Source: Bradyrhizobium sp. AZCC 1719
GTDB taxonomy: Bacteria > Pseudomonadota > Alphaproteobacteria > Rhizobiales > Xanthobacteraceae
Length of the DNA stretch: 64,000 nucleotides
NCBI RefSeq assembly: GCF_036924525.1
Contig: NZ_JAZHRU010000001.1
Location: forward strand, 2,323,001 to 2,387,000
Direction of reading: 5' to 3'
The position numbers and the translations under genes are program-made. Positions within the stretch are counted from its first letter, which is position 1; each line of letters starts with the position of its first letter. Below the pieces are notes generated by a model. That model was not told the origin of the DNA. It saw nothing but the letters and a program-made list of their open reading frames with translations, and made no database searches. Shown one piece after another: positions 1 through 8,748 of this stretch.

Positions 1-2
1 AC

Positions 3-485
3 CTACTTCGACAAATTCTCCAGCAACAAATTCAACGCCGTGCTCGCAAATTGTTGCATGTTCGCCTGCCGGTCGGCGCTGCCGGTTTCCAGTGTGAACA
101 CTTCGTTTTGCGGACCCGCTACCGCCATGCAGCTATGGCCCGCGGCATCGCCGTAGCGGTTGCCGGTTGGTCCCGTTGCGCCGGTTTCCGACAATCCCCA
201 GTCGGTCGCAAAGCGCTGGCGGGCTTGGGCGGCGAGCAATTTCGCGTATGGTTCGGATGCCGAGCGAATGCCCGTCATCGCCTCGTCCGGGATATCCATC
301 AGCAGCCGACGCGCGTCGCGGGTATAGACCACGGCGCCGCCGAGGAAATAGGCCGATGCGCCCGGCACCGATAACAGCGCCGCCGAGATCAGCCCGCCGG
401 TAGAGGATTCCGCCACCGAAATCGTCTGTTTCCGCGCGATCAGTTGGGTCGCGATCTTTTCGGCGATCGTAACAAGCTCTTTCAT
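3..485 (-). CDS. CinA-family C-terminal domain protein (PncC-type amidohydrolase)
   Basis: A 160-residue stand-alone version of the CinA C-terminal domain, whose characterised members deamidate nicotinamide mononucleotide in NAD salvage. The family hallmarks are visible: AESSTGG at residues 25-31 and TGATGPTGN at 101-109, with a hydrophobic strand pattern between them. The start is placed at the ATG at 485 because it is preceded by AGGAG at good spacing; the open frame runs further upstream but without family-like sequence. The stop lies at the window's left edge, so downstream partners cannot be seen. It is divergent from the amidohydrolase genes. The full-length CinA N-terminal domain is absent, which is common. 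The family call is firm; the substrate is inferred. Confidence 0.88.
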   Translation of the reverse strand: MKELVTIAEKIATQLIARKQTISVAESSTGGLISAALLSVPGASAYFLGGAVVYTRDARRLLMDIPDEAMTGIRSASEPYAKLLAAQARQRFATDWGLSETGATGPTGNRYGDAAGHSCMAVAGPQNEVFTLETGSADRQANMQQFASTALNLLLENLSK

Positions 486-625
486 TTCAACTCCTGCGCG
501 CACGCCATTGATACAGTCATGCCTTCCTAACACAGGAGGGTTACGCTTGCCGAGTTGCCGCGCGCGCGCGGCCCTGATTGAATGCCTCAAACAGCCGCAT
601 CGACGCGGCCATACGAGGAAACACC

Positions 626-1705
626 ATGACGTCGCCGATCGCGGGTGGCGTGGACTGCGACCTGCATCCCGCCGTTCCGCATCTGACCAGCCTGTTGCCC
701 TACATGAACGACTACTGGCGCGACCAGGTAACGACGCGCGGCATGACCGACCTGGTGTCGCAATCCTATCCCACCCATTCGCCGATCTCGTCGCGGCCGG
801 ACTGGCGGCCGGCGCAGGGCAAGCCGGGCGCTGATCTGGCCGACATGCAGAAGCAGGCGCTCGACCGGTTCGGCGTTCGTTTCGGCATCTGCAATCCGCT
901 CTATGGCGTGCAGATGGTGTTCTCCGAGGACATGCAGGACGCGTTCTGCCGCGCGCTGAACGACTGGTTGGCCAAAGAATGGCTCGACAAGGACGATCGG
1001 CTGCGCGGCTCGATCGTGATCCCCACGCAAAGCGTCGAGAAGTCAGTCGCGGAGATCGAACGCTGCGCTGAGGATAAGCGCTTCGTCCAGGTGCTCATGT
1101 TGGTCATGGGCGACATGCCGTTGGGCAAGCGCGCCTACTGGCCGATCTACGCCGCCGCCGAACGGCTGGGCTTGGCCGTCGGCATCCATGCCGGCAGCGC
1201 CTATCACAACCCGCCGACCTCGATCGGCTGGGGCTCCTATCACATCGAGGATTACGTAGCCCAAGCGACCGCGTTCCAGACCCAGCTCACCAGCCTGATC
1301 GTGGAGGGCGTGTTCGCCCGCCATCCGAATCTGAAAATGGTGATGCTGGAATCAGGCTTCACCTGGCTGCCGGCCTATCTCTGGCGGCTGCACAAATTCT
1401 GGCGCGGCATCCGGATGGAAACGCCGTGGGTCGATCGCGCGCCGCTGGAGATTGTGCGCAGCAACATCCGCTTCTCGCTGCAGCCGGTCGATGCGCCGCC
1501 GGATCCCGCAACCCTGAACCGCCTGTTTGACCATATGCAGTCGGACGAATTGCTCCTATTCTCGACCGACTATCCGCACTGGCAGTTCGACGGCGACGAG
1601 GTGCTGCCGCCGGGATTGTCGTCCGATCTGGTGCGCAAGATTATGATCGACAATCCGCTCGCGACCTACGGCCGATTGCAAGTAGCGAAGGAGACGACGC
1701 TATGA
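626..1705 (+). CDS. Amidohydrolase-family (PF04909-like) metal-dependent hydrolase/decarboxylase, copy 1
   Basis: A 359-residue protein of the amidohydrolase_2 type, a TIM barrel used by ACMSD and several aromatic acid decarboxylases and hydrolases. Metal-binding elements visible are DCDLHP at residues 10-15, a histidine at 188 in GIHAGS, and STDYPH at 313-318 with the conserved aspartate D315. The ATG at 626 is chosen over an upstream in-frame ATG (578) because of the GAGGA at about 614-618. Its stop overlaps the next start (ATGA), so it is translationally coupled to a paralogue and then to a Rieske protein. No signal peptide, so cytoplasmic. The substrate is unknown; the Rieske partner suggests an aromatic or cyclic acid pathway. 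Family firm, reaction open. Confidence 0.85.
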   Translation: MTSPIAGGVDCDLHPAVPHLTSLLPYMNDYWRDQVTTRGMTDLVSQSYPTHSPISSRPDWRPAQGKPGADLADMQKQALDRFGVRFGICNPLYGVQMVFSEDMQDAFCRALNDWLAKEWLDKDDRLRGSIVIPTQSVEKSVAEIERCAEDKRFVQVLMLVMGDMPLGKRAYWPIYAAAERLGLAVGIHAGSAYHNPPTSIGWGSYHIEDYVAQATAFQTQLTSLIVEGVFARHPNLKMVMLESGFTWLPAYLWRLHKFWRGIRMETPWVDRAPLEIVRSNIRFSLQPVDAPPDPATLNRLFDHMQSDELLLFSTDYPHWQFDGDEVLPPGLSSDLVRKIMIDNPLATYGRLQVAKETTL

Positions 1706-2805
1706 ACGTCCAGTTTCGCCCAGAGCCTTCGTCATCCGTCAGCCTCAAGACCGCGATCGCCGATTGCGACATTCACCCGGCACGTGCCACCAAAGACGAG
1801 CTCTATCCGCTCATGGCGAAACGCTGGCACGAACATCTCGAGAGCTACGGCATCCAGGCCTATCACGGCATGATGGAGGGCCCGCCCTATCCGAAGGCGC
1901 AGCCCAACGCCTCGCGCCGCGATGCATGGCCGCCGGAAGGCGGGCCACAGGGCTCCTCGCTGTCCTTCATGCAGAAGCAGCTTCTCGATCCCTACAATGT
2001 CGCACTCGGGGTGCTCAATCCGCTCGCCACGGGGCAGGGCCTGCGCAACCAGGATCTGGCGGGCGCGATCTGCTCCGCAATCAACGACTGGCAGATCGAG
2101 AAATGGACCAGCAAGGACAAGCGCCTGAAGGCTTCGATCGTCGTTCCGAATGAGGACGGTCCTGCCGCCGCCGCCGAAATCCGCAAGCGCGCGGGCGACA
2201 AGAATTTCGTTCAGGTGCTGCTGCTCAGCCGCAATGTCGAGCCGCTCGGCCAGCGCCGCTACTGGCCGGTCTACGAGGCTGCGCAGGAGATCGGGCTGCC
2301 GGTCGGCGTGCACGCCTTCGGCTTCGGCGGCAATCCGCTCACCCCTTCCGGCTGGCCAAGCTTCTACATCGAGGAGATGGTCGGCCACTCGCAGTGTCAG
2401 CAGACCGCGCTGGCGAGCCTCGTGCTCGAAGGCGTGTTCGAACGCTTCCCGAAGCTGAAGATGGTGATGATCGAAGCCGGCTTCGGCTGGGCGCCGTCGC
2501 TGGCGTGGCGGCTCGACAAGAGCTTTGAGAAGCTGCACAGCGAAGTGCCGCATCTGAAACGAAAACCGTCGGAATATATCCGCGACCATGTCTGGTGGAC
2601 CACGCAGCCGATGGAAGATCCGGAGCGCCGCGATCACCTGTTCCAGACGATCGAATGGATCGGTTGGGACAGACTGTTGTTCGCCACCGATTACCCGCAC
2701 TGGGACTTTGATGAGCCGTCGCGCGTGTTGCCGGCCGGCGTCAGCGAAGCCAATCGCGAAGCGTTCTATCTCGGCAACGCGAAGAAGCTGTACGGGATCG
2801 TTTGA
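1702..2805 (+). CDS. Amidohydrolase-family (PF04909-like) metal-dependent hydrolase/decarboxylase, copy 2
   Basis: A 367-residue paralogue of the preceding gene, with the same landmarks: DCDIHP at residues 21-26, GVHAFG in mid-protein, EAGFGWAP, and ATDYPHWDFD near the C-terminus. Both copies share blocks around these sites and the RYWPVYEAA/RAYWPIYAAA segment, so they are an old tandem duplication rather than a recent one. It starts inside the stop of copy 1 (ATGA overlap) and its TGA overlaps the Rieske ATG by one base. Two non-identical subunits of one enzyme, or two steps of one pathway, are both possible. The cellular location is cytoplasmic. Confidence 0.85.
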   Translation: MNVQFRPEPSSSVSLKTAIADCDIHPARATKDELYPLMAKRWHEHLESYGIQAYHGMMEGPPYPKAQPNASRRDAWPPEGGPQGSSLSFMQKQLLDPYNVALGVLNPLATGQGLRNQDLAGAICSAINDWQIEKWTSKDKRLKASIVVPNEDGPAAAAEIRKRAGDKNFVQVLLLSRNVEPLGQRRYWPVYEAAQEIGLPVGVHAFGFGGNPLTPSGWPSFYIEEMVGHSQCQQTALASLVLEGVFERFPKLKMVMIEAGFGWAPSLAWRLDKSFEKLHSEVPHLKRKPSEYIRDHVWWTTQPMEDPERRDHLFQTIEWIGWDRLLFATDYPHWDFDEPSRVLPAGVSEANREAFYLGNAKKLYGIV

Positions 2806-3218
2806 TGGTGCGGCATGTGATTGCCCCGGTGGATGAGTTGCCGCCGGGGACGCGAAAATTCCTCGACATCGACGGCCGGCCGATCGCGATCTTCAACATC
2901 AAGGGCGAGTTCTTCGGCCTGCTGAATCGCTGCCCGCATCAGGGCGCGGCCCTGTGCGAGGGCCCGTTGATTGGCCTCGCGCAATCCTCCAACCCCGGCG
3001 AGATCGAGTATACAAAACTCGGCGAAATCATCCGCTGTCCCTGGCACGGCTGGGAATTCGACATCCGCACCGGGCAATCCTACTGCGACCCGAAACGCTT
3101 TCGCGCCCGTGCCTATCCCGTCAACGTCGAGCCGGGATCGGCCGTGGTGAAGGGCCCGTATGTCGCAGAGACCATCGCGGTCTCGGTCGAGAGCGATTAC
3201 GTGGTGGTCGATTTGTAA
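2805..3218 (+). CDS. Rieske [2Fe-2S] protein
   Basis: A 137-residue soluble Rieske protein. The cluster ligands are C43-P-H45 (CPHQGAALC) and C78-P-W-H81 (CPWHGWEFDIRTG), the classic two-box pattern with an unusually long inter-box loop that includes residues 58-72. It could be a Rieske ferredoxin, or the N-terminal piece of a ring-hydroxylating oxygenase made as a separate chain; no oxygenase catalytic domain is present nearby. The ATG at 2805 overlaps the preceding TGA; a TTG at 2802 is the alternative. Coupling to two amidohydrolases implies one pathway, probably ring-compound catabolism. Family firm, partner unknown. Confidence 0.87.
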   Translation: MVRHVIAPVDELPPGTRKFLDIDGRPIAIFNIKGEFFGLLNRCPHQGAALCEGPLIGLAQSSNPGEIEYTKLGEIIRCPWHGWEFDIRTGQSYCDPKRFRARAYPVNVEPGSAVVKGPYVAETIAVSVESDYVVVDL

Positions 3219-3427
3219 CGGCCTTCTCTCCGGCGCGTCGAAGACAGCAATTTGCAATCATCCCGCTCCATACATGCGCTTCGAGGTATGCGACTGCCAT
3301 GCAAACACGCTCGGCGTGCAAAGCTGGCGGCCATTGGTGCGCCTATTGGCTTCCGTGTCCTTCCGCGGAGTGATAAGCGTTGGGACCGAACCCACTCTTC
3401 TGGGGGGAAATATCGCCATGAACGAAT

Positions 3428-4033
3428 TTGGGTGGGCTTACATTGCTCTTTCCGACCGATCTGACCTCATTTCTCGAGCTCATCCGCCAACACGGCGATG
3501 CGGCCTACAGCCTGATGTTCGCCTATGCGGCCTCGCATAGCCTGTTGCTCGCGCTGTTCGCGGGCTACGCCGCACATTCGGGCGTGCTGGGTCTTGGTAA
3601 GCTCATCGTGGTCTGCTGGTTTGGCAGCTTCTCTGGCGACGTGATTCGCTTCTGGATCGGCCGACGTTATGGCGTCCGCTGGTTCGAACGTTTTCCGCGC
3701 ATCGAGCGCACGCTGCAGACCGCAGCCCGGCTGACGGACCGTCACTACGGCTGGATGATCCTGTTTCACCGTTTCCCACACGGCGTCCGCGGGCTCGCGG
3801 GATTTGCCTACGGCATATCGCGGCTGCCCTGGTCCACTTTCCTGGCGCTCAACTTCGTTGCGGCGGGCCTTTGGTCCGGCGCCGTTGTCTCGGCCGGTTA
3901 TGCCTTCGGTCAGTTCTCGGAGAAGTCGATCAACAATGCCTCTTCGGGTCTGGGTCTCGTGATGTTGGTCGCGTTCCTCGGCCTGTCCTGGTTGCTCAGC
4001 AGGAAGCTCGATCAGATCGCAGAGCGCTACTGA
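3428..4033 (+). CDS. DedA/VTT-family membrane protein; 5' end uncertain
   Basis: A 201-residue integral membrane protein of the DedA (SNARE-associated/VTT) type. Visible features are hydrophobic segments around residues 27-50, 50-68, 128-150 and 170-190, the amphipathic re-entrant region with FWIGRRYG, and the family's HRFPHGVRGLAGFAYG block near residue 115. The only in-frame start is the TTG at 3428, which lacks its own Shine-Dalgarno. An ATG at 3418 preceded by GGGGGGAAAT lies in a different frame and encodes MNEFGWAYIAL; a single extra base in the CTTT run near 3450 would join it smoothly to PTDLTSFLEL. Either a TTG start or a one-base slip is possible. Convergent with the glucan synthase gene. 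Confidence 0.75.
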   Translation: MGGLTLLFPTDLTSFLELIRQHGDAAYSLMFAYAASHSLLLALFAGYAAHSGVLGLGKLIVVCWFGSFSGDVIRFWIGRRYGVRWFERFPRIERTLQTAARLTDRHYGWMILFHRFPHGVRGLAGFAYGISRLPWSTFLALNFVAAGLWSGAVVSAGYAFGQFSEKSINNASSGLGLVMLVAFLGLSWLLSRKLDQIAERY

Positions 4034-4082
4034 AGCAAGCTGCGCTCGCCTGTACTGATGTCGATGGGGCGTGCATACCGCC

Positions 4083-6062
4083 TCACGCCCCGTTAAATCC
4101 CCGTCGCAGCAACCCGGCCAGCGCGCCGCGCAGGCTGGCTTCATTGGCGATGTTGCCGCGTGATGTGCTGAAAAGCCGAACTACCAGCCGCTGATATTGT
4201 TCGGCCGTAGGTTCAAGGCGCGCCAGCACTGTCTCGCGGAATCGCGAGACCATGGATATGTCGGTCCATCCCAACCCTTCCAGGTGAATCTGGTAGCGCC
4301 AGCCTGCAAGCTCGAGGGCGTTGCCGGCCGGACCCGAAAAGCGCACCGAGGTCGGTGACACCGCGAGCAGGCGACACGACAGGATTTTCCCTTCGCCCGA
4401 CAGCCAGGCGGGCTCATCCGTTTCGAACATGTCGCCAGGACGGGGCAATTCGAAGCAGACGAGAAACGCGATGAAGGCGATCAGCATCGCGATGCCGGCC
4501 CACAGCAGATTGAAGAAGTCGAGCGAGGAAATCTCGCTGGCTGCATAGGGCGAGATGAACGCCCAAATGATGCTGGCGGCAGAACTTGCGGCGATCAGCC
4601 CGAAGATCGCTGCAAGCCTCCAATGCACGCGTGGCGTCGAGCGGTCGCCGCCTTTGTCGGTGATCTTGAATGGGCGGCCGAACGGCTTGACGATGGCGCT
4701 CAAGAGGGTCGCGGTCACCGCAAAGCAGGTGACAGCGTGGGTGGCCTCCATGAACAACGGCAGCGTCCGCCCGCGCGAGATCCAGCCCATGTAGATGATT
4801 TGGCCGAGCAGCGCCGGCACGCCGTAGCGCAGGAAGGTGTGATAGTCGGCTTCGAAGGCGGGCAGGCCGCCGAACCAGTAGATCGTCGGCGCGATCAGCA
4901 GCAGCACCATGAATGGCTTGCTGAGCCAGTTCAGCACCCCGTGAAAATAGTGCCAGCGCTGGGTGAAGCTGAAGCCGCGGCCGAACAGCGGGCCATTGCG
5001 GAGCAGGGCGACCTGTATGGTACCAAGGCACCAGCGCGCGCGCTGGGTGATGTATTCGGGGATGCCTTCGGCCGAAAGCCCGAAGCTGAGGGGTTCGTTC
5101 AGCCACCAGGTACGGTAGCCGTGCGCGAGCATCGTGTAAGTGAGATTGATATCTTCCGAAATCGCTTGCTGCGGGAAGCCGCCGATCTCGTCAAGCCGGT
5201 CGCGGCGAACGACAAAGGAAGTGCCGACGCAGAACGCGCAGTCCCACGCGTCCTTGGCAGGCTGAAAGACGTCGAAGAAGAAGCGTTGATCGTCGACCCA
5301 GCTCTTCCCGGCGAGCAGATTGTGCTGGATCGGGTCGGCGTTATGGTAAAACTGCGGCGTCTGCACGATCGCAACCTCCGGATCGGACAACAGCAGGCCG
5401 ACCGTGCGTTTCAAAAAATCCCGCCGTGGCGCAAAATCGGCGTCGAGCACCAGGATGACGGGCGCATTGGTCTCGCGCGCGGTCGCCATCAGCCCGTTAT
5501 TGAGATTGCCGGCCTTGGCGCCGTTGTTGTCCGGCCGCGTCACATGACGCGCACCGACTTTTTCGCAATACTCCCGTAGCCAGTCGCGCCTGGTGTCGTC
5601 GAGTACCCAGACCGTCGCATTGGGATAGTCGAGCGCCAGCGCGCTGAGGATCGATCGTTCGAGGATTTCGAGCGGCTCATCATAGGTGCAGATGAAGATG
5701 TCGACGGCGGGGTAGCCACGCGATGCAGATAGTTCGCGTTGCGCCGCGTCGGCCTGCGCGGAGCGATCGGTGTTGCGGAACAGGATCACGATCGAGATCA
5801 GCGTGTAGAGAATGGCAAGAAGTTCAAACGAAATGAACAACCGAGGCCACAGGCTTTCGGCCGACAGCGCAAACGGCGGCAACGTATCGTTCCATCGCCA
5901 GAGCGCATAAAGGATCAGAAGGGCTGAAGTCGTGATGCCGAACAGGATACGGTCCTTGGCATGAAGCGGATCCAGCAGCCGCGCCATCACCAGAAGCCCA
6001 AGGAAGATTCCCATATCGATGGTGAGGATCGATAGGTCATCGCCGGCGCTCGGGAACATCAT
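4083..6062 (-). CDS. Cellulose-synthase-like family 2 glycosyltransferase (curdlan/mixed-linkage beta-glucan synthase-like)
   Basis: A 659-residue processive beta-glycosyltransferase in the inner membrane. It has N-terminal membrane segments (about residues 10-30, 40-57, 77-96), a GT2 domain with the four signature sites D128 (TYDEP), D207/D209 (DAD), E303-D304 (SED) and QRARW at 340-344, then further membrane segments (about 383-400, 410-430, 440-460, 483-503, 517-537) and a soluble C-terminal domain of about 120 residues. The C-terminal domain sits where BcsA has PilZ but lacks a convincing RxxxR...DxSxxG motif, so c-di-GMP control is possible but not shown. It is the last gene of a three-gene operon, overlapping its upstream neighbour by ATGA. 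The absence of bcsB/C and the HlyD-like partner argue against ordinary cellulose. Confidence 0.85.
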   Translation of the reverse strand: MMFPSAGDDLSILTIDMGIFLGLLVMARLLDPLHAKDRILFGITTSALLILYALWRWNDTLPPFALSAESLWPRLFISFELLAILYTLISIVILFRNTDRSAQADAAQRELSASRGYPAVDIFICTYDEPLEILERSILSALALDYPNATVWVLDDTRRDWLREYCEKVGARHVTRPDNNGAKAGNLNNGLMATARETNAPVILVLDADFAPRRDFLKRTVGLLLSDPEVAIVQTPQFYHNADPIQHNLLAGKSWVDDQRFFFDVFQPAKDAWDCAFCVGTSFVVRRDRLDEIGGFPQQAISEDINLTYTMLAHGYRTWWLNEPLSFGLSAEGIPEYITQRARWCLGTIQVALLRNGPLFGRGFSFTQRWHYFHGVLNWLSKPFMVLLLIAPTIYWFGGLPAFEADYHTFLRYGVPALLGQIIYMGWISRGRTLPLFMEATHAVTCFAVTATLLSAIVKPFGRPFKITDKGGDRSTPRVHWRLAAIFGLIAASSAASIIWAFISPYAASEISSLDFFNLLWAGIAMLIAFIAFLVCFELPRPGDMFETDEPAWLSGEGKILSCRLLAVSPTSVRFSGPAGNALELAGWRYQIHLEGLGWTDISMVSRFRETVLARLEPTAEQYQRLVVRLFSTSRGNIANEASLRGALAGLLRRGFNGA

Positions 6063-7285
6063 CGTATCTTTTCCCCGGTGAACGGATTCCAGCCCGTTTC
6101 GGCCAGCGCCGCCCATGCCGCGGCGCCGAGGTGCGGTCGGCGGTAGTAGAAGAAGTCGGGCACGGTGCCGGTGGGGTCGATCGACAACCCCGTCGTCAGT
6201 CGCGCGGTGCGTGCGGCGTTGAGCAGACCGGATCGCGTTTGATCGGCCTTCAAATTGGCCAGCAGCCGATCGCTCTGCGGTGTGTTGCCGCTGATCCGGC
6301 AGGCCAATGCCGCCTGCGCCGTTCCTTCGACCCAGATGCCGTCGCGGTCGCCGTTGAAATCGAAGCCGCCATCGACCGCCAAGTGAGTTTGCGCGAAATC
6401 AAGCGTGCTTCGCCAGGCCGCGGGCGCATCCGGTACGGCCATCCATGGCCAAAGCTGAGCGTCGAGCGCGAGCAGGCCTTCATCCGCAAGACTGCCGTCG
6501 GGTTTTGTGCCGAGCAGGAAGTGATTTCCGCGGAAGGTACGGTCGAGCAGCCGCCGGGCCTGCCCGGCCGCGTCGGCGTATTTCGGCTCGCCGGTCAGGC
6601 GGAACAGCCAGCTCGCGGCGGCGTGGACGTCGGCATTGTGCTCGGTCGACATCCAGGTGAGCGTGACCTGCTGCGGATCGTAGCCATGAACGCCGCCGCA
6701 GAACCCGTCGCCGCAGGCGGTCGTGGCGATGATCCAATCGATCAGGCTTCTGGCGTCGGCCAGATACTGCCGATCGTGCGTCGCCTGGTGCAGCGTCAGC
6801 AGCGCCAAGGCCGCCCATGCAACGTTGCCGGTCGAGGTACCGTCCTGCGCCGCATCCTCGGCCCAGATCCTGGCGTGCTCATCCCACCATCCCGGTAGAT
6901 TCGGAGCCCCGTTGCCAACCGGGCCGGCGCGATAGGCGTTGCGAACCCGATGATCGTTAAACGTCCGGTCCTTGCGGGCCGCCCGGCTCAATGCGTTACC
7001 GATCGGTTTGGCATCCGGCACGTTGCCGCAGGCGATCAGCGCAATGACGGCGAGCGCGTTGTCATAGACAAACGCCGTTGTGGCAATGCCCGCCGGCAGG
7101 TTTGCTTCGTCAGCGCCGGGTTCATAGCTGCGGATGAAGACGGCATCGGCCTCGCCGGTCAGCGGTGCCACCGCCTTGTTCAGCCCGGCACAAAACGGAC
7201 CGCCGCTCTTTTCCGGCTGCTTGCTCGCAGCAGGCGTCGAAGCCAGGACCATTGCACACAACGCCATTCCGATCGCGTGCTTCAT
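6059..7285 (-). CDS. Secreted glycoside-hydrolase-like (alpha/alpha-barrel) protein of the glucan operon
   Basis: A 408-residue exported protein. Residues 1-22 form a signal peptide (MKHAIGMALCAMVLASTPAA). The rest is rich in alternating helical repeats with aromatic and acidic residues (GWWDEHARIW, NVAWAALALLTL, STEHNADVHAAASWLF, GIWVEGTAQAAL, HLGAAAWAAL), resembling the alpha/alpha toroid of six-hairpin glycosidases and polysaccharide epimerases or lyases. A likely role is trimming or guiding the nascent glucan in the periplasm. It overlaps both neighbours by ATGA, so translation is coupled. In length and position it is reminiscent of CrdC of the Agrobacterium curdlan locus, from memory only. 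The exact activity is not assignable from sequence. Confidence 0.72.
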   Translation of the reverse strand: MKHAIGMALCAMVLASTPAASKQPEKSGGPFCAGLNKAVAPLTGEADAVFIRSYEPGADEANLPAGIATTAFVYDNALAVIALIACGNVPDAKPIGNALSRAARKDRTFNDHRVRNAYRAGPVGNGAPNLPGWWDEHARIWAEDAAQDGTSTGNVAWAALALLTLHQATHDRQYLADARSLIDWIIATTACGDGFCGGVHGYDPQQVTLTWMSTEHNADVHAAASWLFRLTGEPKYADAAGQARRLLDRTFRGNHFLLGTKPDGSLADEGLLALDAQLWPWMAVPDAPAAWRSTLDFAQTHLAVDGGFDFNGDRDGIWVEGTAQAALACRISGNTPQSDRLLANLKADQTRSGLLNAARTARLTTGLSIDPTGTVPDFFYYRRPHLGAAAWAALAETGWNPFTGEKIR

Positions 7286-8748
7286 CGCGATACGAGCGTG
7301 CGAGTGCGGGACCACCAGTTTTCATCGGCCTTCGACGCCTCCGGCTGGGCCATGCCGGCACGGCGTGTATCCGCATCGATCGGGTGGTTCTGCGCGGTCT
7401 CGCTGCCATCATCATGCGTCCACGAGGCCACGAGATTGCCGAGCCGCCGCCAGGTGACCGACATCGAAGGTACCATGCCGTTGTCGCGCGTGACGGTAAC
7501 CCACTGGCCGACCGCGCAGGCCGCCGTATCCGAAGCCTGCGTTTCCCGCACCGGCGCGTCAGCCTCGTTCGTGGCTTCGGGCGTAATAATCGCATAGAGC
7601 TCGCGCCGTTCGGTTTGCGGAAACGGCACGGCAAAGCGCTCATCGACCTTGTCGCTGGTCTTCGGCAACACCGCGCTGACGATTCCTGTACGGAACGTAC
7701 TCCCGTCGATGCGGACACGGGTGCCGGGCATCATGTTCTGTCCTTGTCGGTACGAGAAAATGGCAACCACGAAGCGCTTGTCGCAATCAACAACGGAGCT
7801 GATGGTATCGCCGGCGTTGACGTGACGCCCCATCGCTGCGCCGATAGTCAGCACCTTGCCGGAGCCGCGAGAAAGGACGTCGGCTCCTTCCAGGCTCGCA
7901 AGCCGCTTCTGCTCGGCGTCGATCAGGCGGTCCAGGTCGTTGAGGATGGCGGATTGCTGCCGCTCCTCGATCTCCATGCGCTGGGCATCGAGATCGATGT
8001 CCCGGCGCTTTTGCGCCAGATTGTTGAGCACAACCAGCTCCTCTCCGACATAGATGCCCCCGTTCAAGGCATTGAGCTGCGCAATCTTTTGATTGAGCTT
8101 GGCGCGCTCCGCGTCCGCATTGTGCATGGCCGCGGCATATTGCTGCGTGGTCGGCCTGAGCATGTCCATACTCGCCGTATTGCGCGTCACCATGTTGCTT
8201 TGCCGTTCCACCAAAACCTTCTTTTCGCCACTCTGGGCATTGGATTGCGACACGCGGGCGCGCAGCTCCTCGATCTGCGACTGGAACTGCATCTTGAGCT
8301 GCTCAGTTTGGCTGGCGAGTTCGGCCTCGAGGGAAGCAACATAGGCGCGGTCGGATGCGCCCTTTTCCCGCGTCGCGTCGAGCTTCTGACGCGCATCGGA
8401 TGATTTTTCTTCCAACGAGATCAGCGTGCTGCGGTCGACCCTTGGATTGCTGATCTGCGCCAATCTGTCGCCGTCGCGAACGTCGCTTCCGGGAAGCGCC
8501 GTCAGCGTGTCGATTTCGCCGCCGATCGGTGCGGTCAGCAGCGTCACCGGCGCGTTGACAACGGCGCGGTCGGATTGATCGGCGGTAATTGGCGGAGCCA
8601 CGGCCGTCACCATCAATGCCGACAACAGCCCGGCGACACCGACCGCGGAAACTCTCAGGATAGTCGGGTGGCGCCGGACTCTCGGTGGGAGGCGGTGGTG
8701 CAACCCGGAGGAACGTTCAGTCGCACCGGCGTTGAATATATGGTTCAT
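7282..8748 (-). CDS. HlyD/membrane-fusion-like adaptor protein of the glucan operon
   Basis: A 488-residue single-pass inner-membrane protein: basic cytoplasmic N-terminus, one membrane segment at about residues 31-51, then a periplasmic region with a biotinyl-lipoyl-like half motif (VNAPVTLLTAPIGGEIDTL, GSDVRDGDRLAQISNP), long coiled coils at about 90-160 and 195-290, the second lipoyl half (GKVLTIGAAMGRHVNAGDTI), and a beta-rich C-terminal domain. This is the layout of periplasmic adaptor (HlyD/Alg44-like) proteins that couple a membrane synthase to export. It is the first gene of the operon; its ATG is preceded by GAGAGAG. Similar adaptors occur beside curdlan and mixed-linkage glucan synthases. 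Confidence 0.8.
   Translation of the reverse strand: MNHIFNAGATERSSGLHHRLPPRVRRHPTILRVSAVGVAGLLSALMVTAVAPPITADQSDRAVVNAPVTLLTAPIGGEIDTLTALPGSDVRDGDRLAQISNPRVDRSTLISLEEKSSDARQKLDATREKGASDRAYVASLEAELASQTEQLKMQFQSQIEELRARVSQSNAQSGEKKVLVERQSNMVTRNTASMDMLRPTTQQYAAAMHNADAERAKLNQKIAQLNALNGGIYVGEELVVLNNLAQKRRDIDLDAQRMEIEERQQSAILNDLDRLIDAEQKRLASLEGADVLSRGSGKVLTIGAAMGRHVNAGDTISSVVDCDKRFVVAIFSYRQGQNMMPGTRVRIDGSTFRTGIVSAVLPKTSDKVDERFAVPFPQTERRELYAIITPEATNEADAPVRETQASDTAACAVGQWVTVTRDNGMVPSMSVTWRRLGNLVASWTHDDGSETAQNHPIDADTRRAGMAQPEASKADENWWSRTRTLVSR

Noticed and set aside
4033..4082. Terminator between the convergent DedA and glucan synthase genes
   Set aside because: No convincing stem-loop with T-run could be drawn in the 49-base gap.
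4623..5579. A 318-codon plus-strand open frame in the GT2 gene
   Set aside because: Antisense to the catalytic domain; the GT2 motifs establish the minus strand as coding.
7165..8403. A 412-codon plus-strand open frame inside the HlyD-like gene
   Set aside because: Antisense to a gene with convincing adaptor architecture; no signal or family match.
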